Part shown: positions 56,447 through 64,000 of the stretch, in pieces
How positions within the stretch are numbered: position 1 is the first letter of the stretch
How the letters are laid out: every line of letters starts with the position of its first letter
Assembly: GCF_039724765.1 (NCBI RefSeq)
Contig: NZ_CP155729.1
Location: 3,171,501-3,235,500 of the forward strand
DNA length: 64,000 bases
Direction: 5' to 3'
DNA from: Sagittula stellata E-37
GTDB lineage: Bacteria; Pseudomonadota; Alphaproteobacteria; Rhodobacterales; Rhodobacteraceae
Notes under the pieces: generated by a model
Told to the model about the DNA's origin: nothing
The model's database searches: none
The model's input: only the letters and a program-made list of their open reading frames with translations
Made by a program: the position numbers and the translations under genes

Positions 56447-58429
56447 ATGGCCCAGATTTCCCTGACTTTCCCAGATGGCACGCAACGTAGCTTCGACAAG
56501 GGCGTGACGCCAGCCGAAGTGGCAGCCTCCATTTCCAAATCCCTTGGCAAGAAAGCGATCTCCGCTCAGGTGGACGGCGCGCACTACGATCTGCAGTGGC
56601 CAATCGAGACCGACGCCGCCATCGCGATCAACACGCTGGCCGACGACGGTCCCGCGCTCGAACTGATCCGCCACGACCTCGCGCATATCATGGCGCGCGC
56701 CGTGCAGGAGATCTGGCCCGACGTTAAGGTCACCATCGGCCCCGTCATCGAACATGGCTGGTACTACGACTTCGACCGCGCAGAACCCTTCACGCCCGAA
56801 GATCTCGGCCTCATCGAGAAGAAGATGAAGGAGATCATCAACGCCCGCGATCCCGTCCGGACGGAGGTCTGGTCGCGCGCCGATGCCATCGCCCATTACG
56901 AGAAGACCGGCGAGAACTACAAGGTCGAGCTGGTCAACGCGATCCCCGACGACGGCCAGCCGATCCGCATGTACTGGCACGGCGACTGGCAGGATCTCTG
57001 CCGCGGGCCGCACCTCCAGAACACCGGGCAGGTTCCCGGCGACGCGTTCAAGTTGATGAGCGTGGCCGGCGCCTACTGGCGCGGCGACAGCAAGCGGCAG
57101 ATGCTCCAGCGGATCTACGGTGTGGCCTTCAAGAACCGCGACGACCTGAAGAAGCACCTCAACATGCTGGAGGAGGCCGCCAAGCGCGACCACCGCAAGC
57201 TGGGCCGCGAGATGGACCTGTTCCACATGCAGGAAGAGGCGCCGGGCCAGGTCTTCTGGCATCCGAACGGCTGGACGATCTACACCACGCTGCAGGAATA
57301 CATGCGACGCAAGCAGCGCGCCGGTGGGTATCAAGAGATCAACACCCCGCAGGTGGTCGACCGCAAACTGTGGGAAGCCTCCGGCCACTGGGAAAAATAC
57401 CAGCACCACATGTTCATCGTCGAGGTCGACGAGAGCCGCGACGGCGAGCATGACGACGCCACGGCGAAGAACAAGGAACAGACGCGCATCAACGCGCTGA
57501 AGCCGATGAACTGCCCGTGTCACGTGCAGGTGTTCAACCAGGGCCTCAAGTCCTACCGCGACCTGCCGCTGCGTCTGGCGGAGTTCGGGTCCTGCGCGCG
57601 GTACGAACCGTCGGGTGCGCTTCACGGGATCATGCGGGTGCGCGGCTTCACCCAGGACGATGCGCATATCTTCTGCACCGAGGACCAGATCGAGGCGGAG
57701 TGCGCGCGCTTCATCGAGTTCCTGGCCGACATCTACCGCGAGCTGGGTTTCCCGACCTTCGAGATCAAGTTCGCCACCCGCCCCGAAAAGCGCGTCGGCA
57801 CCGAGGAATCCTGGGACTACGTCGAAAACGCTCTGGAAGAGGCGATCCGGAAAACGGGGCGCACCTACACGCTGGAACCCGGCGACGGCGCCTTTTATGG
57901 ACCGAAGCTGGACTTCTACCTGACCGACGCGATCGGCCGGGTCTGGCAATGCGGCACCTTCCAGGTCGATCCCAACCTGCCAGAGCGGCTGGGGGCCTCC
58001 TACATCGCGCCCAACGGCGACAAGACGCGGCCCTTCATGCTGCACCGGGCGACGCTTGGCTCTTTCGAACGCTTCGTCGGCATCCTGATCGAGGAACACG
58101 CGGGCAAGCTGCCGTTCTGGCTGGCCCCACGCCAGGTTGTCGTAGCCTCCATCACCTCTGAGGCGGACGACTACGTGCAGGAAGTGACGGAACTGCTGCG
58201 CAAGGCGGGCGTGCGCGCCGAGGCCGACATCCGGAACGAAAAGATCAACTACAAGGTCCGCGAACATTCTGTGGGCAAGGTTCCGGTCATCCTCGCCATC
58301 GGCCACCGCGAGGTCGAGGAGCGGACGGTCACTGTTCGCCGCCTTGGCGAGAAGCAAACCTCTGTAACATCGCTGACGGATATCGTGAGCGAACTCTCGC
58401 GCAGCGCAACGCCGCCCGATCAGCTGTAA
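56447..58429 (+). CDS. thrS: Threonyl-tRNA synthetase
   Basis: A 660-residue class II synthetase. An N-terminal TGS domain (1-62, [22 protein letters not shown]) leads to the editing domain with its metal-binding HDLAHIMA segment and [14 protein letters not shown]. The catalytic core has [28 protein letters not shown] (zinc Cys) and [10 protein letters not shown]. The C-terminal anticodon domain has [28 protein letters not shown]. Essential for translation; followed by a strong terminator. Confidence 0.98.
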   Translation: MAQISLTFPDGTQRSFDKGVTPAEVAASISKSLGKKAISAQVDGAHYDLQWPIETDAAIAINTLADDGPALELIRHDLAHIMARAVQEIWPDVKVTIGPVIEHGWYYDFDRAEPFTPEDLGLIEKKMKEIINARDPVRTEVWSRADAIAHYEKTGENYKVELVNAIPDDGQPIRMYWHGDWQDLCRGPHLQNTGQVPGDAFKLMSVAGAYWRGDSKRQMLQRIYGVAFKNRDDLKKHLNMLEEAAKRDHRKLGREMDLFHMQEEAPGQVFWHPNGWTIYTTLQEYMRRKQRAGGYQEINTPQVVDRKLWEASGHWEKYQHHMFIVEVDESRDGEHDDATAKNKEQTRINALKPMNCPCHVQVFNQGLKSYRDLPLRLAEFGSCARYEPSGALHGIMRVRGFTQDDAHIFCTEDQIEAECARFIEFLADIYRELGFPTFEIKFATRPEKRVGTEESWDYVENALEEAIRKTGRTYTLEPGDGAFYGPKLDFYLTDAIGRVWQCGTFQVDPNLPERLGASYIAPNGDKTRPFMLHRATLGSFERFVGILIEEHAGKLPFWLAPRQVVVASITSEADDYVQEVTELLRKAGVRAEADIRNEKINYKVREHSVGKVPVILAIGHREVEERTVTVRRLGEKQTSVTSLTDIVSELSRSATPPDQL

Positions 58430-58452
58430 CATTACCAACGAACTGAAAACGT

Positions 58453-58484
58453 AAAGGGCTCCGATTGTTTCGGGGCCCTTTTTA
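58453..58484 (+). terminator. Rho-independent terminator of thrS
   Basis: AAAGGGCTCCGA, short loop, TCGGGGCCCTTT followed by further T: a twelve-pair stem with one G-U pair, 24 bases after the thrS stop. Confidence 0.92.
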
Positions 58485-58678
58485 GTTTCCCTGATTTCAT
58501 TCGGTTTCTGCGGTCGCAAAGGGTCACACGGCCATGACGCAAGCTGACACGGGCGTGAAGCACGGCTGCGTGAATGGTCCCGGTCGAGCCGTCGCGTCAG
58601 GTTTGAGACACCGACCGGCAGGACAGCCGGAACACGGTCAAGCAAACAACCGATCACTGTCTGACGAAAGGAAACGAC

Positions 58679-58978
58679 ATGTCCACCACCCTGAAGACCG
58701 CAGCCATTGTGGGTGCCATCGCTGCTTCACTCGCCGCCACCGGCGTGGCCGCACAGGAGCAGGAAAAATGCTACGGCGTGTCCCTCGCCGGCGAAAACGA
58801 CTGCGCGGCAGGCCCCGGCACGACCTGCGCCGGCACCTCCAAGGTCGATTACCAGGGCAACGCTTGGACGCTGGTCGAGGCGGGCACCTGCATGGACATC
58901 GACCTGCCGGCAGGCATGGACGGGATGGCGCGCATGGGCTCGCTCGAACCGCTGGAGCGGGACCTCCCCGAGGCCTGA
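58679..58978 (+). CDS. bufA: Bufferin-type precursor (DUF2282, BufA1-like)
   Basis: A 99-residue secreted RiPP precursor of the DUF2282/BufA1 family. The signal peptide (about 1-25, ending ATGVAA) would send it to the periplasm. Four conserved cysteines are present: C31 in [11 protein letters not shown]42 in NDCAAG, C50 in GTTCAGTS and C71 in AGTCMDI. In characterised bufferins some of these are converted to thiooxazole rings by the DUF692/DUF2063 partners, and the product sequesters copper. First gene of a four-gene operon; GAAAGGA before ATG 58679. Confidence 0.9.
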   Translation: MSTTLKTAAIVGAIAASLAATGVAAQEQEKCYGVSLAGENDCAAGPGTTCAGTSKVDYQGNAWTLVEAGTCMDIDLPAGMDGMARMGSLEPLERDLPEA

Positions 58979-59051
58979 TCCTGTCCCGCGGGCCGGGACT
59001 TGCCCCCCGGCCCGCCCCAATCCCGGCCCGCCCCAATCCCGGAAAGCCGCC

Positions 59052-59900
59052 ATGTTCGATACGCCCCGCTCCCTGCCCGCCCGGCCCGGTGTCGGCTACA
59101 AGCCGCAGCACTACGCCGACCTTCTCGCCGATCCCGCGCCCGTTGGCTGGCTGGAAATCCACGCCGAAAATTACATGGGGGACGGCGGACGGCCGTTGGC
59201 GCAGCTGCGCGTCCTGGCCGAACGTTTCCCTATTTCGGTACATGGCGTCGGACTGTCCATCGGCAGCGAGGGCCCGCTGAACCGAGACCACCTTGCGCGC
59301 CTGAAGCATCTGCTAAGCTGGCTCGACCCCGCCAGTTTCTCCGAACATCTTGCCTGGTCGACCCACGACGGCGCTTTCCTGAACGATCTGCTGCCCCTGC
59401 CCTACACCGATGCAACGCTGGCCCGCGTGTGCCGTCACATCGACGAGGTGCAGGAGACGCTCGGGCGGCAGATGCTGCTGGAAAATCCGTCCTCCTATCT
59501 CGCTTTCCGCGAAAGCACATGGGAAGAACCCGCCTTTCTCGGTGAAATCGCCCGTCGCACCGGGTGCCAGCTGCTGCTGGACGTGAACAACGTCTTCGTG
59601 TCGGCAACCAATCTCGGCTATGCGCCGCAGGACTACATCGCGCGCTTCCCCCTTGAGGCGGTGGGCGAGATCCATGTCGCGGGACACGACAGCGACACGG
59701 ACGACCACGGCGCGGTTCTGCTGATCGACAGCCACGGCACACCGGTCGCCGATCCGGTCTGGGCTCTGTTGGACGTGACGTTGCAGCGATCCGGCCCGAG
59801 GCCCGTGCTGGTCGAATGGGACACCGACATCCCCGACTGGCCCGTGCTGGCGGCGGAGGCAGCACGCGTCAACCAAGCCATCGAGCAGGTGGCGGTATGA
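59052..59900 (+). CDS. bufB: Bufferin maturation enzyme (DUF692, BufB-like)
   Basis: A 282-residue TIM-barrel DUF692 protein of the MbnB/TglH/BufB class of multinuclear non-haem iron RiPP enzymes. Metal-ligand histidine, glutamate and aspartate motifs are in order: VGYKPQHY, GWLEIHAENYMG, ISVHGVGLSIGS, SEHLAW, LLENPSSYL, LLDVNNVFVSATN and EIHVAGHDSD. It modifies cysteines of the precursor encoded 73 bases upstream. Its stop overlaps the next ATG (ATGA). Confidence 0.93.
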   Translation: MFDTPRSLPARPGVGYKPQHYADLLADPAPVGWLEIHAENYMGDGGRPLAQLRVLAERFPISVHGVGLSIGSEGPLNRDHLARLKHLLSWLDPASFSEHLAWSTHDGAFLNDLLPLPYTDATLARVCRHIDEVQETLGRQMLLENPSSYLAFRESTWEEPAFLGEIARRTGCQLLLDVNNVFVSATNLGYAPQDYIARFPLEAVGEIHVAGHDSDTDDHGAVLLIDSHGTPVADPVWALLDVTLQRSGPRPVLVEWDTDIPDWPVLAAEAARVNQAIEQVAV

Positions 59901-60655
59901 CCCAAACCGCCTTTCAAGCCCCTTTGCTCGACCCTGGCCTCCCCAGACCGGAAGGACTGACCGACGGGCTTGGTCGCCCGGCCGGACGGCGCTACGACGT
60001 CTACCGGAATAACATCGCCGTCTCGCTGCGCGAGGCCCTGGCGACGGGTTTTCCCGCATGCGCCCGCCTGATCGGCGAAGAGAACTTCGCGCATGTCGCC
60101 GGGGTGTATCTGCGTGCCCATCCGCCCGCATCGCCCATGATGATGACTTATGGAGGGGCGTTCGCCGGGTTTCTGGCGGCCTTCAAGCCACTGTCCCACC
60201 TAGGTTACTTGCCGGATGTGGCGCGGCTGGAACTGGCGCTGCGGCAAAGCTACCACGCCGCCGATCATACACCAATCGACCCGTCCGACCTGCAGAACAT
60301 GCAGGAAACGACGCTTTTCGGCTCCCATCTGACGCTTGCCCCCTCCGTACGTCTGATCCGGTCACGCTGGCCGGTGGTTCAGGTCTACGATTTCACCATG
60401 TCACGTGGTCAACCAAAGCCCAGTCCAATCGCCCAGGACGCGCTTATCGTCCGCCCAGGCTTCACCCCCCGGATCCACGCCTTGCCACCCGGAGGCGGCG
60501 CCTTTGTCAGCGCGCTGATGCAAGGACAGCCTTTCGGCGCGGCGATGGAGGCAGCGGGTGACGCCTTCGACCTTCCAGCCACGTTGACACTGCTTCTGAC
60601 CGAAGGCGCGGTCACCGATCTTAGCTGCGAGGACGCCGTCCCATGCCCCTTCTAA
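59897..60655 (+). CDS. bufC: Bufferin partner protein (DUF2063, BufC-like)
   Basis: A 252-residue DUF2063 protein that delivers the precursor to the DUF692 enzyme. The N-terminal DUF2063 domain shows RRYDVYRNNIAVSLREALATGFPACARLIGEENF and DVARLELALRQSYHAADHTPID. The C-terminal part (ALIVRPGFTPRIHALPPGGGAFVSALMQG) is the RRE-like region. It overlaps bufB by four bases and the DoxX gene by thirteen, so the whole operon is translationally coupled. Confidence 0.92.
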   Translation: MTQTAFQAPLLDPGLPRPEGLTDGLGRPAGRRYDVYRNNIAVSLREALATGFPACARLIGEENFAHVAGVYLRAHPPASPMMMTYGGAFAGFLAAFKPLSHLGYLPDVARLELALRQSYHAADHTPIDPSDLQNMQETTLFGSHLTLAPSVRLIRSRWPVVQVYDFTMSRGQPKPSPIAQDALIVRPGFTPRIHALPPGGGAFVSALMQGQPFGAAMEAAGDAFDLPATLTLLLTEGAVTDLSCEDAVPCPF

Positions 60656-61230
60656 ACCGTTTTACCACCGCTCATGCAGGTCTTTCCCGCCGCCTCGACC
60701 GCCTGTCCGGTCCTTTGATACCGCTGTTGCTGCGCGCGGTCTTCGCGGCCACGTTGCTGGGCTATTTCTGGAAATCCGCCGGAACGAAGGTGTTCGACCG
60801 ACAAGGCGCAGAAGGGATCTTCGATGTACTGACGTTGGAATCGGGCGTTTATGCCCAGATGTTCCCAAAGCAGTTCGAAGCGGCGGGTTACGATCCGTCG
60901 AAACTCTCGGTGCTGCACGACCTCATCGCCTACGCGGGCACATTGGCCGAGTTCATCCTGCCTCTGCTGATCGTCGTGGGGCTGCTGACCCGGCTCTCTG
61001 CCCTCGGCATGATCGGCTTCGTGATCGTCCAGACCGCGACCGACGTGCTGGGTCACGGCGCCGATCCGGGGCGCCTGTTCGACGCGCGCTACGACCTGAT
61101 CGACGAGCGCACGTTGTGGATCATGCTGTTTGCCCTGCTGGTGTTGCGCGGCGCCGGGGACCTGTCGCTAGACCGCCTCTCCGGGCTGGAAGCGCCCCAG
61201 GCCGCCCATCCAACAGGCTACCCGGCCTGA
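60643..61230 (+). CDS. DoxX-family membrane protein (BufD-like)
   Basis: A 195-residue inner-membrane protein of the DoxX family with four helices (LIPLLLRAVFAATLLGYFW, AYAGTLAEFILPLLIVVGLLTRLSALGMIGFVIVQ, LWIMLFALLVLRGAGDL). DoxX proteins are a standard fourth member of bufferin operons; their exact role is not settled. ATG 60643 lies inside the bufC end. The next gene is convergent, six bases after the stop. Confidence 0.88.
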   Translation: MPLLNRFTTAHAGLSRRLDRLSGPLIPLLLRAVFAATLLGYFWKSAGTKVFDRQGAEGIFDVLTLESGVYAQMFPKQFEAAGYDPSKLSVLHDLIAYAGTLAEFILPLLIVVGLLTRLSALGMIGFVIVQTATDVLGHGADPGRLFDARYDLIDERTLWIMLFALLVLRGAGDLSLDRLSGLEAPQAAHPTGYPA

Positions 61231-61236
61231 TCGCCT

Positions 61237-61551
61237 TCAAAGCCCCAAGGCGCTGCGCGTCTTCGCATCCCAGCCGAGCCACATACTGTCCTCGTTTACG
61301 ATCAACGGACGCTTCATCAACGCGGGATGCGCGGCCAGAAGATCCAGTGGAGCTTCCGCGCGTTCCTCCTCCGACAGGCCGCGCCACGTGGTCGAGCGGG
61401 TGTTCACGAGCTTGTCCCCGAACTGCGCAAGCGCCGCCTCCATCACGTCGGGCAGCACACCGGTTTCCCGGACATCCACGAACTCCGCATCGGGAAGCGC
61501 CTTCCGTGCCGCCCGGCACGTGTCGCAGTTCTTCAGACCGTAGATGCGCAT
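61237..61551 (-). CDS. ArsC/Spx-family thioredoxin-fold protein (YffB-like)
   Basis: A 104-residue ArsC/Spx-like protein: MRIYGLKNCDTCRAARKALP with a C-x-x-C motif, then FVDVRETGVLPDVMEAAL, LVNTRSTTWRGLSEEER and HPALMKRPLIVNEDS. YffB-type relatives are thiol oxidoreductases rather than proven arsenate reductases. AAGGAGG gives a near-perfect ribosome site for ATG 61551. Convergent with the bufferin operon. Confidence 0.9.
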   Translation of the reverse strand: MRIYGLKNCDTCRAARKALPDAEFVDVRETGVLPDVMEAALAQFGDKLVNTRSTTWRGLSEEERAEAPLDLLAAHPALMKRPLIVNEDSMWLGWDAKTRSALGL

Positions 61552-61803
61552 GTCGCCTCCTTTTGTCGCAGTTGCCCACATTTCGTTAGCAAAGTTCAAA
61601 TAACCGCCGCGCCCATGAAACACGAGCCCGTTTCCCTTGCATTTTTGCAAACGGCGCTATCCTAAAATGGTGTCGCAGCATGTACCTTTGCCGGGACAGA
61701 TCACCGTTCGTGCCCAGAAACGGACAAAGGCGGCAGCTGCGCAAGGGGCGGCTTCGCCAGTGCGCGGGCCATACTATGGACGATGATAAGGAGCACGGGA
61801 ACA

Positions 61804-62010
61804 ATGCCGAATGGCACCGTGAAATGGTTCAATACGACCAAAGGTTACGGGTTTATTGCACCCGAAGAAGGCGGCAAGGACGTTTTCGTACATATTTCAG
61901 CCGTCGAGCGGTCGGGTCTGACCGGCCTCGCCGACAACCAGAAAGTCAGCTACGAGCTTCGGGAAGGCCGCGACGGACGCACGATGGCGTCCGATCTCAA
62001 GGTCATCTGA
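61804..62010 (+). CDS. Cold-shock-domain protein (Csp family)
   Basis: A 68-residue single cold-shock domain: GTVKWFNTTKGYGFIAPEEG (RNP1-like KGYGFI) and KDVFVHISAVERSGL (RNP2-like VFVHIS). It binds single-stranded nucleic acid as an RNA chaperone. AAGGAG at 61788-61793 precedes ATG 61804. Upstream 61590-61800 is AT-richer and free of genes, as expected of a long cspA-like leader. Confidence 0.95.
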   Translation: MPNGTVKWFNTTKGYGFIAPEEGGKDVFVHISAVERSGLTGLADNQKVSYELREGRDGRTMASDLKVI

Positions 62011-62140
62011 ACGCCGCACAGCCGCCGACGGGCCTATCGGTTGGCCTGACGGGATTTACACTACGCAAACCACGATGACCGATAGGTTTTGTCCTGTCCG
62101 GGCATGAGAGCTACGCTTGTCCGGCTGAGGAGCGTACACC

Positions 62141-62506
62141 ATGTCCGTCATTGGAACCAACGCCATCGCCATCGCTATCACGGTCGTTGCCACCGGCGCG
62201 CTTGTCGTGGGTGCGCAGTTCATACCGCCCCTGACCCAACCCGACGCGGCCACCTTTCCCGAATTCCAGCAGTACAGACCGCTCGATCACGACACCCCCT
62301 TCATCGAGGCAAGGGATGCCAAGGGCAAAAGGCGGCTCGTCGATCCCGGTGCCTACTGCCGCGAAACGTTGAGCGGTGTGGACTGCGCCTGCTTCGCGGG
62401 AAAGGCGCACCAGGTCCTGGCCAACCGCAACCCGCGTGTCTCGGGCTGGCATTATGCCGACGACTGGGAACTCGCGGTCGGCCAGGCCAGGGACGCCTGT
62501 ACCTGA
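62141..62506 (+). CDS. Exported or membrane-anchored hypothetical protein, 121 residues
   Basis: An N-terminal hydrophobic helix (AIAIAITVVATGALVVGAQF) may be an uncleaved signal anchor, followed by a soluble domain with three cysteines (AYCRETLSGVDCACFAGKAHQ, then DACT at the end). Not recognised. A GAGGAG-type site precedes ATG 62141. Confidence 0.65.
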   Translation: MSVIGTNAIAIAITVVATGALVVGAQFIPPLTQPDAATFPEFQQYRPLDHDTPFIEARDAKGKRRLVDPGAYCRETLSGVDCACFAGKAHQVLANRNPRVSGWHYADDWELAVGQARDACT

Positions 62507-62525
62507 CTTTCCGGGGCCTTGAACG

Positions 62526-63431
62526 CTATGCTTCCTGGAGGCGTCGCGCTTCCCGGCCCGCGAGCGATATCAGTTCCTTCATGAACGGCTTTTCCAGATC
62601 CTCGCTGCGCACCGCCGCAAACAGCCGGCGCGTCAGCCCCTTCTCCGTCAGCGGGCGCGTCACGTAGTCGGAGGAGTACTTCACCTCGCGCACCACCCAA
62701 TCCGGCAGCACCGAAACACCGCGGTTCGATGCGACCAGCAGCAGGATCACCGCCGTCAGTTCCACCTGCCGAATCGCCGCCGGTTCGACTTTGGCCGGTG
62801 TCAGGAGTTGGCTGAAGATGTCCAGCCGCGCCCGGTCGACAGGATAGGTGATCAGCGTCTGGCCCCGGAAGTCCTCCGCCTCCACGTAGGGCTTCACCGC
62901 CAAGGGATGCGAGGCCGATGCAACGAAGACCGGCGCATAATCGAACAGCGGCACGAATTCGACACCAGGCAGATCCTCCGGATCGGATGAAATCACCACG
63001 TCCACGTCCTGCTTCATCAGCGCGGGCAAGGCGTCGAAGGCCAGCCCGGGGCGAATGTCCACGTCGACGTCGCCGAACTTCTTGCGAAAGCCTTCGAGCA
63101 CCGGGAACAGCCATTCGAAACAGGCGTGACATTCGATGGCGATGTGCATCCGGCCGGTCTTGCCCGCGCGCAGTCCGGCGAACTCCTCTTGCAGCGCCTC
63201 GACCTGGGGCAGGACCTGTTCGGCCAGCCTGAGCAGCCGCAGCCCCGCCGCCGACAAGCGCATGGGTTTCGACCGGCGCACGAACAGCTCCACCCCTGCC
63301 TGGTCCTCCAGACCCTTGATCTGATGGCTGAGCGCCGACTGGGTGATGTTGAGCTGATCCGCCGCCTTCGCGACGCCGCCCGCCTCGTGGATGGCCCGGA
63401 TCGTCCGGAGGTGGCGAAACTCGATATGCAT
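62526..63431 (-). CDS. metR: LysR-family regulator, MetR-like
   Basis: A 301-residue LTTR close in pattern to MetR: IEFRHLRTIRAIHEAGGVAKAADQLNITQSALSHQIKGLEDQAG (HTH), IAIECHACFEWLFPVLEGFRKK (a MetR-typical ECH segment) and VSVLPDWVVREVKYSSDYV. MetR activates methionine genes in response to homocysteine. It is divergent from metF with a palindromic site between, which supports the assignment. GAGG before ATG 63431. Confidence 0.88.
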   Translation of the reverse strand: MHIEFRHLRTIRAIHEAGGVAKAADQLNITQSALSHQIKGLEDQAGVELFVRRSKPMRLSAAGLRLLRLAEQVLPQVEALQEEFAGLRAGKTGRMHIAIECHACFEWLFPVLEGFRKKFGDVDVDIRPGLAFDALPALMKQDVDVVISSDPEDLPGVEFVPLFDYAPVFVASASHPLAVKPYVEAEDFRGQTLITYPVDRARLDIFSQLLTPAKVEPAAIRQVELTAVILLLVASNRGVSVLPDWVVREVKYSSDYVTRPLTEKGLTRRLFAAVRSEDLEKPFMKELISLAGREARRLQEA

Positions 63432-63459
63432 GTGCGCCTCATGTTGTAGATGAGATTTA

Positions 63460-63472
63460 TGAGTTTGCCTCA
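63460..63472. promoter_or_regulatory. Candidate MetR operator between metR and metF
   Basis: TGAGTTTGCCTCA is TGAG-N5-CTCA, one base per arm from the MetR consensus TGAA-N5-TTCA. A neighbouring TGAG at 63451 gives a possible half-site. It lies in the 133-base divergent region. Role inferred. Confidence 0.55.
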
Positions 63473-63564
63473 CCATGGTTCGCATGCCATGTAAAGGGCA
63501 AGACGGAAACACAACGCGATGCGTCGCAAACGACCCGCGCCCGAAATCGAGAGAGACAGTTACC

Positions 63565-64000
63565 ATGACCCGCCCCGACATCAGCCTCGAATTCTTCCCG
63601 CCCAAGAATATCGAAGGCACCTTCCGCCTTTGGGACTCCGTTCAGGTGCTGGCCCCGCTCAAGCCGCGCTTCGTGTCGGTGACCTATGGTGCCGGTGGCA
63701 CCACCCGCGATCTGACCCGCGACGTCGTGGCCACCATCCACAAGCATTCCGGCCTGCGCACCGCGGCGCACCTGACCTGCGTGGACGCCACCAGGGAAGA
63801 GACGCTGCAGGTGGCCCGCGACTTTGCCAAGGTCGGCGTCAGCGACATCGTGGCGCTGCGGGGCGATCCGCCGAAGGGCTCCGCCGGGTTCGAACCGCAC
63901 CCCGAAGGCTTCGCCAACTCCGTCGAACTGATCGAGGCGCTGGCCGACGAGGGCGACTTCACCATCCGTGTCGGTGCCTATCCCGACATCCACCCCGAGG
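63565..64000 (+). CDS. metF: 5,10-methylenetetrahydrofolate reductase, N-terminal part (runs off window)
   Basis: The first 145 codons of a FAD-containing TIM-barrel enzyme that makes 5-methyl-THF for methionine synthesis. ISLEFFPPKN at the start, FVSVTYGAGGTTRDLT (FAD and folate site), AAHLTCVDATREE and DIVALRGDPPKG are the conserved family blocks. It is cut by the window edge, not broken. Divergent from the MetR-like regulator. Confidence 0.96.
   Translation, partial: MTRPDISLEFFPPKNIEGTFRLWDSVQVLAPLKPRFVSVTYGAGGTTRDLTRDVVATIHKHSGLRTAAHLTCVDATREETLQVARDFAKVGVSDIVALRGDPPKGSAGFEPHPEGFANSVELIEALADEGDFTIRVGAYPDIHPE

Noticed and set aside
56315..58657. 780-codon open frame opposite thrS
   Set aside because: Antisense shadow of thrS, which has every family motif.
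1..64000. CRISPR arrays, insertion sequences and prophage
   Set aside because: No regularly spaced direct repeats, transposase or phage structural genes were seen by reading the translations and sequence.

Overview
The window looks like chromosomal DNA from an alphaproteobacterium of the order Rhodobacterales (Roseobacter/Paracoccus relatives). The base composition is GC-rich. The gene content fits: a 1147-residue single-chain pyruvate carboxylase, a NuoE-NuoF-type fusion, his genes scattered as hisB/H/A/F/E with accessory genes between them, a bacterial A-type RNase P RNA, and several DUF families common in that order. This placement is inference from gene content; there is no 16S gene here. 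No insertion sequence, prophage, integrase or CRISPR array was seen.

Layout. 1-8.9 kb: partial hpd with a divergent Lrp-type regulator, a TPR-methyltransferase, pyc, an FMN hydroxy-acid dehydrogenase and a degenerate receiver protein. 8.9-14.0 kb: UvrD/PcrA helicase with an internal low-GC patch, small secreted and VOC/rhodanese proteins, and a LuxR-type regulator preceded by a lux-box-like palindrome. 14.1-22.0 kb: two identical tRNA-Gly genes and the his cluster (hisB, hisH, hisA, hisF, hisE) interrupted by a TetR/DUF2306 pair with twin operators, two DUF2147 paralogues, DUF302 and DUF4168 proteins. 22.2-28.0 kb: CoA-binding protein, DUF2235 hydrolase, an isolated form-II molybdopterin dehydrogenase subunit, and ornithine decarboxylase with a divergent Lrp regulator.

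28.1-33.7 kb is the most unusual part: four tightly packed co-directional genes. They encode an alpha/beta hydrolase, a CHAT-like protein that has lost both catalytic residues, an intact CHAT (caspase-like) protease, and a second caspase-fold (CHAT/C25-like) protease. It resembles a self-contained caspase-like effector module, and I do not recognise it as a described system.

33.7-56.3 kb is mostly housekeeping: yciB, a DMT transporter, an MgtC-like protein, ftsY, a lytic transglycosylase, an FdsG-FdsB-like fusion, alkB, Bax-inhibitor protein, rpmG and rnpB. It also holds two tandem LysM-solute-binding fusions, a VOC-gene remnant, and a translationally coupled hydrolase-phosphatase-hydrolase operon.

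56.4-64.0 kb: thrS; a complete four-gene bufferin-type RiPP operon (DUF2282 precursor, DUF692, DUF2063, DoxX), a class linked to copper protection; an ArsC/Spx protein; a cold-shock protein; and a metR-like regulator divergent from a partial metF.
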